DNA from: Bathynomus jamesi
Lineage: Eukaryota; Arthropoda; Malacostraca; Isopoda; Cirolanidae
Length of the DNA: 64,000 nt
Assembly: GCA_023014485.1 (NCBI GenBank)
Contig: JAJOZX010001080.1
Span: forward strand, 649,501 to 713,500
Direction of reading: 5' to 3'
The number at the start of each line of letters is the position of its first letter. Position 1 is the stretch's first letter. The notes beneath the pieces were generated by a model. That model saw only the letters and a list, made by a program, of their open reading frames with translations, did no database searches and had not been told where the DNA came from. The position numbers and the translations under genes are program-made. Of this stretch, positions 34,802-46,610 are shown in pieces.

Positions 34802-37045
34802 CACTAGGGAACAACATTTTTGTTTCTTGAAAACTATTTGGTGCTTCTTATAGAACTTTTGATGCTGATTCCAAATATGGTTTCAGAATTTTTCTATCAC
34901 CCATAGTTTTTGAGAAAATAATATTTCCATTTACTCAGTTTTCCCAAAATATTAGTTAAAATTAAGTGTACTAATTTAATTTTACTTTCTTTTTTTTTCA
35001 GGTTAACTATATTTAATAGTATTTTTTGCATTAAAAAAATATAACTATTTAAACAAACAGATTTTTAATAAAAAGAAAGAAATTTTTTTCAAGTTTTGCT
35101 CAAATTTTAAAAATTTTCATAGTAGAAAAAATTGGTTTTTCATTCCAAAAAGTTTTCTGTGATTTCAATAATTTTCCGCCAGCATGAATCGAAACTATTA
35201 ATCCCAGAGATACATTTTGCTACGTATGTGGAGAACTGACCATAATGGCACAGAGGAAGACAATGACCCAACTCGTGAAGAAGGCTTACAAACTTTATTT
35301 TGGATGTAAGGTAGGCGACCAAGACAAATCCTGGGCACCTCATATCTCATGCATTTCCTGTGCCATCACTCTTAGGGGTTGGATTAAAGGTACCCGCAAA
35401 TCTATGCCATTTGCCATACCAATGATTTGGAGAGAGCCCAAGGATCACCTAACGGATTGCTATTTTTGTATGACTAACGTTTCAGGATTCTCTGCCAAAA
35501 ATAAACATAAAATTCAATACCCAAATCTTGCATCTGCCATGAGACCAGTACTACATCATGATGATAACCCAATTCCAACTCCCCCAAAGTCATGGACACT
35601 GGATGAAGAGTCTGAAGTTGAACCAATGGAAATTGATGATACTAAAGATACAGACTTTCAGCAACCTGAATCAAATAAACCACATATGATAACGCAGGTT
35701 ATGCTGAATGATCTTGTGAGAGATTTGGACCTTCCGAAAAAGAAAACGGAATTATTGGGCTCCAGGTTACGTGAATGGAATTTGCTGGCAAAAGATACAA
35801 GCATATCGGCATTCTGCACTCTCCAAAAAGATCTGTATGCAGTATTTCTCCTCATCAGGTGGTTTATGCTACTGTAATAATGTAAATGGACTGCTGTTAG
35901 CTCTCAGTCATGAGCACAAATCTTAAGATTGGCATTTATTTATTGACTCTTCGAAGCTAAGCCTCAAGGTTGTACTACTTCACAATGGAAATAAATACCC
36001 TTCCATTCCTGTAGGGCACGCTGTCCACATGAAGGAATCTTACGAAAATATGAAACTCATCCTTCAGCAGATTAATTATGACCAGTTTCGTTGGTATATA
36101 TGTGGGGATTTAAAAGTCGTCATGCTTCTTCTGGGAATGCAGCTCGGTTATACGAAGTTCTGCTGCTTCCTTTGTGAATGGGACAGTAGAGCCAGAGATT
36201 CGCATTATTTTGTAAAGGATTGGCCACTTCGTCAAAAATGTATCCCAGGACTGAAGAATGTGTCTCATGAACCCTTAGTTGACCCCAAGAAAATATACTT
36301 GGCATCATGAAAAATTTTGTCAAAGCAATGAACAAGGAAGATGAGGCATTCAAATATTTGAAGAAAAAGTTTTCACGACTTAGCGATGCAAAGATAAAAG
36401 AAGGAATCTTTGTTGGTCCCCAAATCAGAGAGCTCATGAAAGATCAAAAGTTTGATGATGCCTTGAGAGGAAAAGAAAAAGTGGCATGGGAGGCCATGAA
36501 GAATGTTGTTACAAATTTTCTAGGGAACATCAAAGCCTCTAACTATGAAAAAATAGTGCAGGACATGATTGAAGCATATAGGTTATTGGGATGTAATATG
36601 TCACTAAAAATCCATTTCTTGCACTCCCATTTAGATTTCTTCCCTGAAAACCTTGGCGACATAAGCGATGAGCATGGAGAAAGGTTCCACCAAGATATAG
36701 CTACTATGGAGAAACGCTACCAAGGGAGGTGGGATCCGGCAATGTTAGCTGATTACTGCTGGACATTGATGCAAGAAGCTCCCGATGAAAACTACAAGAG
36801 AAAATCAGTGACAAAGAAGTTTTAAGAATATTTTAAATGCCAATCTGCCACTAATATAATTTTTATGAAGTATTTTTACGAACTTCTATACACTTTTTGA
36901 ATAAATATTAAAATACATATTTCTCAGTAACCTTGGGTGATAGAGAAATTCTATGGCTATATTCGGAATCAGCGGAAAAAATCCTATAAGACCGACCTGT
37001 TCACGTCCAAGAAACAAAAAAAAAGTTAAAATTTGTTCCCCAGTG
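34802..37045 (+). mobile_element. CACTG-ended transposon, copy P
   Basis: Imperfect inverted repeats of about 130 bp: left CACTAGGGAACAAC, right (inverted) CACTGGGGAACAAAT, with matching GCTGATTCC and TTCTCTATCACCCA words further in. TAATT directly flanks both ends, a candidate 5-bp target duplication. It carries one pseudogene. The same family occurs inverted at 38008-40630. Terminal CACTR recalls the CACTA/Mirage/Chapaev group but the duplication length does not settle it. Confidence 0.7.
35185..36825 (+). pseudogene. Multicopy arthropod protein, candidate transposase (copy P)
   Basis: The frame begins with a Cys/His motif (FCYVCGE ... APHISCISC ... CYFCM), then SMPFAIPMIWREPKDH, NDLVRDLDLPKKKTELLGSR, and after frameshifts near 35830-35950 FIDSSKLSLKVVLLHNGN, HMKESYENMKLI, ICGDLKVVMLLLGMQLGY with a CFLCEWDSR Cys pair, and finally SDEHGERFHQDIATMEKRYQ and RKSVTKKF with a stop. 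I know this as a repetitive uncharacterised arthropod family without an assigned function. FIDSS, CGDLK and the Glu of EHGERFHQ could form an RNase H-like D-D-E triad; that is inference. A stop and a frame break near 36305 are also present. Confidence 0.75.
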
Positions 37046-38007
37046 TAATTAGACTCCAAAATTAATATTTCACATTTATAACTGTTTGTATAAAATTAAA
37101 AAATACTTAGGACTAATTATAACCAGTCAGTACTTGGCTTTTTGTTTTGTTGCTCAGAAGTTCAGGTAACACTATAATCATTCCTTCATAAACACCTTCA
37201 TTTGAATAAACCAATCTATGACCAGTCTTAATTCAATCACAATATATTTATTACTAAATCAACATGACTCCTCTATTCAATGGGTCTATTACTCTTCAAT
37301 GAATGGTAATACAATTTTTCTTTATATGGTCTCAAGCAGCAAACTTCTAGAAGGAAACAAAACATAGTCAGCAACCATAGCCTAGTTACCAGTATCAGCT
37401 CCAAGTGATGACATACTACATTGTTATTATTTTCTTTTATTTACATTCTTTGGTTCTAATCTGGCAATGACTTATTTACATAGTCCACTAATTTTATAGT
37501 GAGTACAACACTGTATTCTAAGTTAGCTTCCTTTTTATTTGTACTAGGAACCATTATGTATTTTATTGATCTTAGTTCTATTAATTATTCAGGAACATAA
37601 CAGGTCTCTCTACAGCAGAAGGAACAGATAGTAAAGTTTTATTCTGAGACTGTGTAACAAATGAATAGTAAAGGAAAAGAATTTAAGAAAGTCTAAGTTT
37701 GTAGAGAGAGAGAGTTTTTTTCAAGTGGTTCAAACGATGGGCGTAACTAATGGGGGAGGGGGATGGAGGGGACACGTCCCCACCAACTTTTGAACTGAGG
37801 GGGATAATATAGGTTTTGTTCCCCCACAACTTTTGATCTAAGTTAGCTTATGTGAAGGAAAATATTTAGTTTTTGAAATAATCTATGATGAGTAAATCTA
37901 TAATTATATCAGTCCTATTAGTATGCTGGAAAGTATTACTGATTCAGTACTAATACTGCAGTGATAGATACTTTAATGAGACATCTAGTTATTTTTTACT
38001 TTAATTA
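37046..38007. other. Spacer between the two CACTG-ended copies
   Basis: Mostly AT-rich, with a G/C-rich patch at 37745-37840 (GGGGGAGGGGGATGG... and CCCCCACAACTTTTGA). The latter word recurs in the same orientation at about 40955, just beyond copy Q, hinting at a further repeat around Q. Confidence 0.5.
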
Positions 38008-40630
38008 CACTGGGTAACAAAATTTGAAAAATTTTCTGTTTATTGTGATTTTTCTGTCATTTCTTAATGATTTCAGGGCACTGATTCCAAAAATGATATT
38101 GGTTTTGCTCTATCATCAACCGTTTAAAAAATATAGGTTATCACACTTTTCATATGGCAAAGTATATAAAGAAGGCTAACATAAATATTTTCTGAAAATA
38201 AAAACACTATTGGAAATTAATGTTTATTGAGCCAAAATTGTTTGACAAACCCAAAATGGTTCAAAGGATATAATATATATCATGAGGAGAACCAATAAGA
38301 GAATAACAAGCCTCGTTATGCGGTGTGCAATGTGCATTCCTTAAAAATGCACTGAAGAACGTGAATTCCACATATGAACATTCTTATCCTTTCTGATCAG
38401 TGACCATACGTAGTCTCCCATCATGGAAGCATCCCAATGGCCCTGGTACCTTTTCTCCATCGTTTGAATATCTTGATGGAATCTTTCGCCATGTTCTTCA
38501 CTCACATCGCCCAGGTTATCACAAAAAGAGTCTAGATGTGAATGCAGATAGTGTAATTTTAAAGACATACGGCACCCCATTTTGCCATAGCACTTAATCA
38601 AGTTTGACACTAACTCCTTATAGTTTGGTGCTTTATAGTTGCCTGAAAACCCACGAACCACATCATGGAAAGCACACCAAGCCTCTTTTTCAATCGGAGT
38701 CATCTTGGCTTCAAGGTTCTTTGAATTCAACAGTGCCTTGACTTGTGGTCCTACAAAGATGCCAGCCTTGACTTTGGCCTCAGTGAGTTTAGGGAACATG
38801 ACCCGAATCTGTTGGAAAACTTCCCCTCCAAAATCTAACGGAGTTACAAACTGCTTAATTAGACCCAACTTAATATGGAGAGGTGGTAGCAGAACTATGT
38901 CAGGCTTCACAAGAGGTTCCCTGAGTTCATTGTACTTTCCTGGTTGCAGTCCTTCACGTGGAGGCCACTGAACTGTTTTATAGTGCTCAGTTGAAGCCCT
39001 GCTATCCCACAGGCAAAGAAAACATGAATATTTAGTAAACCCTCCTTGTAAACCTAACAGGAAACCAATCATTTTGAAATCACCACACACGTCCCAGTTA
39101 TATTGTTCATACCTGATTTGAGTGAGCAGTTGTTTGACATTTTCATAGTCCTCTTTCATTTGAACAGAATGTGCAACTGGTATAGATAGATATTTGTTCC
39201 CATTGTGGAGTAGAACAGCTTTTAAACTCAGTTGAACTGTCAATAAACAGGCACCACTCTGAGGGTATATGTGTTAACCCAATAGCTGTGAATAGACCAT
39301 TAACCTCGCTGCAATAACAGAGAGAGCCAGTGACATCGTAGAACCTTGCAAACTCTTCATGCTGCTTTCTGTATACAGTGCTCTTGCAGTCTTCTCCAAG
39401 CAAATTCCACTCTTTGAGTCTGGAGGTCAGAAGCTGACCCTGATTTCGTCAAACCCAAATCTCTAAGTCATCCAATTCCCTCTGATTTGGAAAGTGAGGG
39501 TTTGTACTGAAAGTTACCGTATATTCTTCATCATGACTGTCCTCACCAGCTGACATCTCAGATGAGCTAGCTGCATCCTCATTTTCAACCTGCAGAGCAA
39601 AGAAACAAAATATAGGCATAGCTATATATGTAGAAGAGCATCAGCACTAAGAAAAATCGACACATAATGACCCACAGTCTGTAAATACAGAAGGTAAAGT
39701 AATGGATAGATACCTGTTCTGGTGGATGTGGTATTGGAGGACCTTTGCCATGTGGTACAGGAGCTATGGACGACGCTATGCTTGGATACTGAAGAGTCTG
39801 CCTTCCTTTAACTTTCCTGTACTTAGAAACATCTACCATGCAGTAGTAGCAATCGTCGTGGTGGCTCTTTGGTTCTCTCCATATTCTGGGTACCACAAAG
39901 GGCATTGCCTTGCATACTCCCCGCAGCCACCCTTCAAGTGTGGAGCAGCAGCTTCCACAGATCACATGGGGTGCCCAGGGCTTATCTTGGTCACCCATAG
40001 GCATACCAAAATAGAGCCGATACGCGATCCAGAACTTGGGGCCTATGTAATACCCACAAACATAGCAGAATATATCCAGCAAATGTTTACAAGCTCTAGT
40101 TGCCACTCTCTTTACCAAACTGTAGTACATTAATCATAACCTGCGGATATAGAGAGAAGAGTTATTAAATCTGCAACAGATTACAGATTCCAGAAAATAG
40201 ATGTATTCACAACACTGAAATAATGTTTGCAATAAAAAAGGATCGATAACACTCAAATTGTCAACACAGAGAAGCACAGAAACATGGTACCTCAGTGCTG
40301 GTAACCATCAGACAAACAACCCACTTTCTTTGTGTGCTCACACTTACTGACTTCTCAGACTATGCACTCTTCTTTATATAGCACAGTGGAAGTTTCAGGC
40401 AATTTCTAGAGCAAGAAACTGTCAATGAACATCCGGATTGTTCTCAACAATTCCTGATTATTCTGATATTGCTGCGCCCATAACAACATTATACTGGTAA
40501 AACATGAAAAATGGATTATCTCTGAAACCATTGATGATACACACAAACCAAGGCCAGATTTGGACTCAGCACCCACAAATGCATATAAAAACAAAAAATT
40601 CTATATAAACAGAATCAGTGTTACACAGTG
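38008..40630 (-). mobile_element. CACTG-ended transposon, copy Q (inverted)
   Basis: Left end CACTGGGTAACAAAATTT and right end, inverted, CACTGTGTAACACTGATTCT, with weaker matches inward (GATTTCAG, CTGATTCC-like, TATCATCAA). Flanks are TTAAT-like on both sides. Encodes the same protein family as copy P, in opposite orientation, so P and Q face each other tail to tail 960 bp apart. Confidence 0.65.
38341..40130 (-). pseudogene. Multicopy arthropod protein, candidate transposase (copy Q)
   Basis: Exon 1 (40130 to about 39714) encodes FCYVCGYY, APHVICGSC, AMPFVVPRIWREPKSHHDDC and YCMVDVSKY and ends PPEQ at a donor (CAG|GTATCT). After an acceptor (TTTGCTCTGCAG) near 39591 comes an acidic segment, LTSRLKEWNLLGEDC and PSEWCLFIDSS. 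A frameshift near 39240 leads into a 300-codon frame: LKAVLLHNGNKY, VCGDFKMIGFLLGLQGGFTK, CFLCLWDSR, VSEEHGERFHQDIQTMEKRY. An in-frame stop near 39455 adds to the damage. Compared with P, the central part is better kept and shows the intron. Confidence 0.78.
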
Positions 40631-40639
40631 TTAATGCAT

Positions 40640-41030
40640 ATAGTGTTTTCCTTTAATGTTAAGTATATACTTGATATACATAAGGTAGTTGTGAAAATGC
40701 TTCTTTGATTTTCCTATTACTATCATAAATATAGATCATTCTCTAAATCACAGTATTTTAAGAGCATCATTTTGGTCGCAAGCACATTCTAATACTGATG
40801 GATCAGAGCTTTATCGAGATTCGAAAGGACTGGTATTTAGATATCATTGTTATATTCTACCGAAGAAATATGCCTTGGAAGACCAATTTAAAACATTACC
40901 TACAGGATAGCAGCACAGAAATTCAACCCAGGATTTTTCATCATTATAGTTGTCCCCCCACAACTTTTGAAAGCTAGTTACGTTCTTGTTTCAAACTGTA
41001 GCACAGTGAGGGTAAACCACTTTCTGCACT
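40640..41030. other. No gene recognised
   Basis: AT-rich, with the repeated CCCCCCACAACTTTTGA word near 40955. Confidence 0.4.
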
Positions 41031-41035
41031 GCTTA

Positions 41036-41300
41036 TTATGAAGAAAGCCAAGCAGTTTTATGACCTTATGGAAATTGATGAACCCTATGAATTCCCTGTT
41101 GGGTGGCTTAATCAGTTTAAGGATAGACATGATATTCACAAGCTTGCCATTGCAGGAGAAGGGTTCTGCTGACTCAAAGTGTTACCAAGTACGATGACAT
41201 TTTTGAAAAACTAATTCAGGAATGTAACCAACCTTAATGCAAAACAAATATTCAATGCGGATGGGACTGCACTATTTTGGCAGTGTTTGTGGTGTTTTTT
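41036..41300 (+). pseudogene. Tigger/pogo-type transposase fragment
   Basis: One frame reads KKAKQFYDLMEIDEPYEFPV, GWLNQFKDRHDIHKLAIAGE, a stop, filler with a second stop, then LNAKQIFNADGTALFWQCL. This matches the CENP-B-type DNA-binding domain followed by the first catalytic Asp (NADET-LFW) of pogo/Tigger transposases, with most of the region between deleted. Confidence 0.8.
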
Positions 41301-41700
41301 TGTTATAGTATATTTATTAAAGTAAATATTATTTTCATAGATTCAACAGCAATTATTTTTATTATGTACATTACAATTGCCATTTTTTCATTCCCCTGAA
41401 AAATTTATTAATCTAGAAAGTGCTTGGTCCAGACTCTTTTTGGTATAATGGGATTTTGCTCTACTCCCAACTTAAAATTAAACCAATTATTGTAAATTTA
41501 TACGGTTATCAGAGGTATCACTTCATGTAATGTTCCTAAGTCAACCTTGTAAGAAAACCATTCTAACCTATTTAATTTTCATAGTGGGCCTCAAATACAA
41601 GCAAATATGAAAGTTCTAAGAAATTATTTCAAAATTAAATTTATAAATGACTGAAAAGGTAAAATACAAATTCAATTTGTCATCTGATATAACATCAATA
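41301..41700. other. No gene recognised
   Basis: AT-rich sequence between the pogo-type fragment and the next miniature element. Confidence 0.4.
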
Positions 41701-41702
41701 TA

Positions 41703-42825
41703 CACTCCTCCCCCAATTTACAAACACTCGCTGTATGAATTTTTGAAGTTACGAACAAAAACATTTTGTCCAAAGGCTTTATTTACAAACAAAAAATTCG
41801 AAGTTATGAACAAAATTGTTCATTAAATTCAGAATTTTTTCGTAGTATCAGCAGATGTCTGACAGTGAGTGCAATATTTTTGGTAGTAGTAAATATTACT
41901 AAAAAATAAAATTAAACTATATAAAATGTTTTAAATGTATTTAAGACCTTCATTACTGAACTATATTCACTACAATAAAGACAAAATATTTTGTCTTTAC
42001 TGGTGTGAATGGTCTGTCATTAATGGTTGGAAGCAACATTAATCATTACATTTTTACTTAACTGCATTTATTATTCATATATATTTATTATTGTAGAGAT
42101 CTAAAAACATTGTTTACAGCAAACACTGTGGGCAAAAACATGTTTTTGTAGCATTATAAGATGTTCTTGGGGGTGCTAGGAAAATTTGGTCTCTGGAAAA
42201 TTGAAGTAAATCTATGAGCTCAGAGAGCAAAAAATATTTAAATCACATTTGCCAGGTATAATGAAAACATAAATGAGAATTTGAAAAGATTTATTAAAGG
42301 AATTGTTTTGTTGTTTAAATCTTAAAACTAAAAAAGATACCCTAAATAATGGGTAAAACATAAAAGAAGATTTGGTCTCAGAAAATTTGGTCTTGAGACT
42401 CAAAAAGAAAAAGTTAAAATGAAATTAAGCTATGAGCAACAAATTTTAAGAAGGCAATTTTATCACTTTCAACATCCTTTTGTGCAAGTATTTCAATGTG
42501 CAAGTCAAGTGTTTCATATTTTTTCTTTTTACTTGGCTTGTCTCCTCATTGCAAATGTGAAATTTTAGTCTGCTTGTAACTGATGATTTCAGTGTGAATG
42601 AAATGCTTCAAGGGCATTATTAGTTCAGGGCAATTTTTTTGACCTAACCTAACCAAATTTTCTGAGATTGAATTTTCCAAGACTGAATTTTCTGGACACC
42701 ATTCTGGGGAAATGATTTTTGTTCGTAGGAACTTAACTTTTATGATAGGAGTCAATGGGAAAATAGGGTTTGGTTTATGAACAGGTTTTAGGAACATAAC
42801 TCATTCATAAATTGGGGGAGGACTG
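41703..42825. mobile_element. Pogo-like non-autonomous element
   Basis: Ends CACTCCTCCCCCAATTTA and, inverted, CAGTCCTCCCCCAATTTA; the inverted match resumes at ACGAACAAAAA. TA on both sides. No transposase inside; TA duplication and CAGTCC ends fit pogo/Tigger. Confidence 0.85.
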
Positions 42826-43195
42826 TACTTTGCTTTTCAAATTTAAAGAATCTTCAAGATATAAGACTTTAGTAAGTTGTTAAAAATCAACAAATATATG
42901 CAAACCATATAATTTCTGTTTCTTTATGTGGTAGTGACATCTTATTAATGTAGCATGCACTGTAAATGTGAAACCTCATTTTATAAAGCTTTTATACAAC
43001 TTTTGAGGTATTTCTGAGTATAAACTGCACACTATCTACCTTTTTCATGCTAGCCTATTGTGAAAAAGGGATACTGCAAAATAATGATTAAATAGATTTC
43101 ATACACAACTCTCTACCAACTTTTTCACACAAAGCTAGACAATAATATATAGTGCCCCTCACTACTGTGGTGGAGAATAACTACAAGAACTAGAC

Positions 43196-43582
43196 CAGTG
43201 ATTTCCAACTTTTTTATGATGGCGATACACTTTTGATGTATCAAAATGGATCCGACACACCATTTATATTTTTAAAATTTATTTATAGAGAAGTTAAAAA
43301 TATAGTGACAATCAAAGAAATAATTAATATCAAGGAGTAAAAAACTAGCATTGCAAAGAAAACATTTATTTAATAAGATACTTGAGTGTGATGATAACTA
43401 CATATTTTGTTTATATTTGGAGAAATATGTGATAATTACTAGGTTCTGCTTACACAAATGGTACAGTAATTAAAAATACATGAAAAACCTAAACAACTTC
43501 AAAACCCTGTATAATTTCATGACACACCTGGGAAAATCAGTGACACACTTAAGTGTCACAACACACTGGTTGGAAACCACTG
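43196..43582. mobile_element. hAT miniature element with 8-bp duplication
   Basis: Perfect 8-bp target duplication AACTAGAC at 43188-43195 and 43583-43590. Ends CAGTGATTTCCAAC and, inverted, CAGTGGTTTCCAACC, typical hAT termini. 387 bp, non-coding. Confidence 0.95.
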
Positions 43583-43590
43583 AACTAGAC

Positions 43591-43995
43591 AGATAAGTAT
43601 TATGTATAATGGCTTACTTTAGCAAAGGTGTACTCAAGCAAAACAACACATATTTACCCTAACATTGAGTTCATTATCAGTGAAATCTGTTTCTTCTCTA
43701 CCAGAAAGAACTATCATCCATTCATCTTTGATCCAATCACACTGAATATGGTTTCCTTTTCATCACATTCAATACATATTTCCTATATCAATTTATTCCT
43801 ACATTTAATAAAACTGCCTTATAATCTATTGATGCTTTAAAAATGAGTTCATCAATTTAATGCTTTATAAATGTATTAATAAATAAAATATCAACCTTAC
43901 TAAAAATCTCTATTCATCAAAAGAATCAAATGAACTTCAAAATGGTCATATTTTATTTTCCTTGTGGCATGAATGGCAAACTCACTCACACTATA
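43591..43995. other. No gene recognised
   Basis: AT-rich intronic sequence of the zinc-finger gene. Confidence 0.4.
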
Positions 43996-44249
43996 TAGTA
44001 ATCCCTTGTTTTACATGGGGGTTCTGTGCTTGCGTGACCCACGTATAACAAAAAAACACATATAAGAGGCACAATATATTTACATTCAATTTACCCCAAT
44101 ACATCCGTTTACAAGTTACATGGGCTGATATATAGCCTGATTTAACTTTATTAACAAGTATTAAGCTATAAATAGTTAGTAAATAATATATAATATAATA
44201 ATAATATATAACAACATGTAATATAATAAAAGAAATAAAATTTTACTGA

Positions 44250-45540
44250 CCAAAAATAATAATGATGAACTGGCACGCAATGAAAATGAAGAGGTTTATT
44301 GGCAGACTATAGTCCATATGACAAATATTATTAATACACTGACAGTTCACATACTAATGGTAGAAATACATATATACAGTTGATTAGAAATATACAGTAA
44401 TGTTGAAGTTAAGTGGAGCTACAGACAGACATTTTCATACCAAGAATTCCATAGCTTAGAGGACAAATGGCAAGACTTATGGATAGCTTTGATAATTGGG
44501 TTCATCATCAGACTGTACTGAGCACGTCTTGTTACCTCTGTGAAGCTCGGGACATTGCGGGTAGCAAACATTTGCGAAGCCGAGCATCTCGGGGGTAATT
44601 TATGTAAGTCTAAAAGACCTGTTGTACAGCAAATTTAGGGTTCTGCCAGAACCCTCTTTATAATTCACCCACAGTTGCTATCCATGTATATTACTGCAGA
44701 AAGTATGAAAGTGTCTCTCTTTAGCTGCACTTGTAAAAAATTGAAAGTTCCTTAGTCATATTCGCTTTAGTACAAAGGCTTCGAGATTATATCTGAGTCA
44801 TCACTCAAGGAGCTGGTAATAGTTTGACCCAAATACTTATACTCTTGTACTTCCTCAATTACTTCACCTTTCATTTTAAACCTAATATCAGCTGGCTGCT
44901 TACAGCTTTTAGGATGAAATTGCATAACCTTAGTTTTTGTAACATTAAAAAGAATGTTTCTGCGAATACACTTCGCAGACAGTAGCTGATCCAGACCTTT
45001 AACAGAGGGACTTATTAACACCATATCATCGGCATAAACTAAGTTATTTATTTTTGTGTTATCTATACAACATCCCACTGTTGCCTCATTATGTGAAGCA
45101 ATTAATCTGTCAATATACACATTAAATAGCATAGGGGAGAGCAAGGAGCCTTGTCTCACCCTTGTTCACCCTATCATATGCCTTACTTATATCTAGGAAA
45201 CAGCTATAAATAGTTGAATTACTGTCAATGTATTTAGATATTGTTTCTTTAACCCTCTAACGCCGACTGAGTCGAATACTTAGCGTTTCAAATACATGCA
45301 TTTAGACTTAACCCTACAAAAACGTTCGGCGTTAAAGGGTTAAGTACAGTACATAGATACACAGGTCAGTTGAGTGGGACCTTTTAAAACCAAACTGAGT
45401 AGATGTCCATAGGAAATCATTTAATCAGAGTAACAAGAGTTTTTCTAGTAGTTTCGAGAAGCAGGAAGTGACAGCAATAGCCCTGTAATTATTGCTGGAC
45501 AGAATGTGTCTGTACTTATTTTTGACCAGGGGCAAGATAT
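44250..45540 (-). pseudogene. Non-LTR reverse transcriptase fragment (YADD type)
   Basis: Minus strand from 45540: KNKYRHILSSNNYRAIAVTS, FSKLLEKLLLL, STQFGFKRSHSTDLC, then beyond a small insertion FLDISKAYDRVN, RQGSLLSPMLFNVYIDRLI and NNLVYADDMVLISPSVKGLD, FNVTKTKVMQF, EVQEYKYLGQTITSSLSDDS (44767). The catalytic YADD is intact but frames are broken and the 5' half is missing. The clade is uncertain; it is distinct from the CR1-type copies. Confidence 0.82.
45253..45339. mobile_element. 87-bp piggyBac-type miniature element, copy 2
   Basis: TTAA flanks (45249-45252, 45340-45343). Inserted in the RT fragment between its GFKRSHSTDLC and FLDISKAYDR blocks. About 90% identical to the copy at 32528-32614. 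Confidence 0.88.
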
Positions 45541-45673
45541 ATTTATCTGTTCAAATTTAGCATTTTAGGTATGGCGTGGCTTCCCTGTATATATGCAAAA
45601 CCAGGTTTAACAAAACCCCGTAAAACAAGGCATTACTGTATAAGAAAACCAATTTTTAATAAATATTTCTTAC

Positions 45674-45835
45674 CTCCCATTCATCACAGATATTTCCATG
45701 GCCAACTGTATCTGCTTTGCAATAATTTGCTTCATAGGATTCAACTTCTTCTTTAATATCAACTTCATCTTTAATGTTCCAATAAATTTCTCTCAGATCA
45801 CACTCGCTTTCATCTTTTTTCAGTTTGAAACTCAT
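45674..45835 (-). CDS. C2H2 zinc-finger gene, exon 1
   Basis: From ATG at 45835 the exon encodes 54 residues, MSFKLKKDESECDLREIYWN with IKDEVDIKEEVESYE, and ends DEWE at a good donor (GAG|GTAAGAA) in phase 0, matching exon 2. Acidic IKDE/IKEE repeats at the N-terminus are common in arthropod C2H2 proteins and resemble SUMO-site-rich (VKxE-like) segments. Upstream at about 45926 a TTATTTTCAG acceptor suggests a non-coding exon before this one. The link to exons 2 and 3, 12.5 kb away, rests on phase, strand and the acidic style. Confidence 0.65.
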
Positions 45836-46600
45836 GACATCAATTGAGTGATCGAAACAATTTCCTTAACAAGAGTCTCTCTTTAGTTAACAGTTCATTA
45901 CACTGATGGACACGAAATATTCTCCTGAAAATAATAAAACACTCCCTATATAGAGTGAATGTTGTTGTAATCCTTGGGGCTTTGGCCTATACTGAGAAAA
46001 TCATGATAGATTTTACGGAGAACAAAATTTCCAAATTAGAAAGTTCTTATTTTGCTTTTATTGTTTCTTTCAAAGAAGTACTGTATACCTCAACTAATTT
46101 AGGAAGGGTTTTAACACCTGAAGACAAAGTTCTGTGCAAAGCTAACCGCATCAAATCTATTATAAAAATAGGATTTAAAACTAAGACAGAAAGAGGCTAT
46201 TTCATGTTATAATTCCAATAAACCTAACCTACATAAGTCTATAGTTTACTCTTTAAAGCCAATAGTCATGGCTGAGGTTTTAATTATTATTTTAATTTTC
46301 AAACATGAAATAAAAAACTTTTAGTTATCTCAAAAGGAATGAAAAACAGTATTCAGAATCTGTAAAATCTGACAGGTACCCAAACTCTTAAAATTCTGAA
46401 AACTCACTTTCAAGTAGTATTTAAAATATAATGTTTGTAAATATGTGAAAGTGTACAAGAAAAATTTATACCTGAATTGCAAAATTGTATACATGTATTT
46501 GGAGTTTTAAGGTGTCAGTTATAATGACAATGATGCTCATGTATAAGGGCTGGGCAGGTCACCAAAGAAAAATTTCACTGAAGACTGTGTACTGCTTAAT
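45836..46600. other. Upstream region of the zinc-finger gene
   Basis: AT-rich. On the minus strand CTATATAGGGAG (about 45944-45955) is a TATA-like word and TTATTTTCAG|GAGAATA (about 45926) an acceptor-like site. The plus-strand frame 45955-46212 is unrecognised. Confidence 0.4.
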
Positions 46601-46601
46601 A

Positions 46602-46610
46602 CTACAGTAT
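46602..46610. repeat. 9-bp target duplication, left
   Basis: CTACAGTAT, repeated perfectly at 55596-55604, outside the inverted repeats of the outer element. Confidence 0.88.

Larger units (their letters stand above)
43996..45638. mobile_element. Pogo/Tigger-like element holding an inserted RT
   Basis: Ends TAGTAATCCCTTGTTTTAC and, inverted, CAGTAATGCCTTGTTTTAC, with TA at both edges. The interior between about 44250 and 45540 is a reverse-transcriptase fragment, so the host element is a non-autonomous copy interrupted by a retroelement. Confidence 0.8.
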
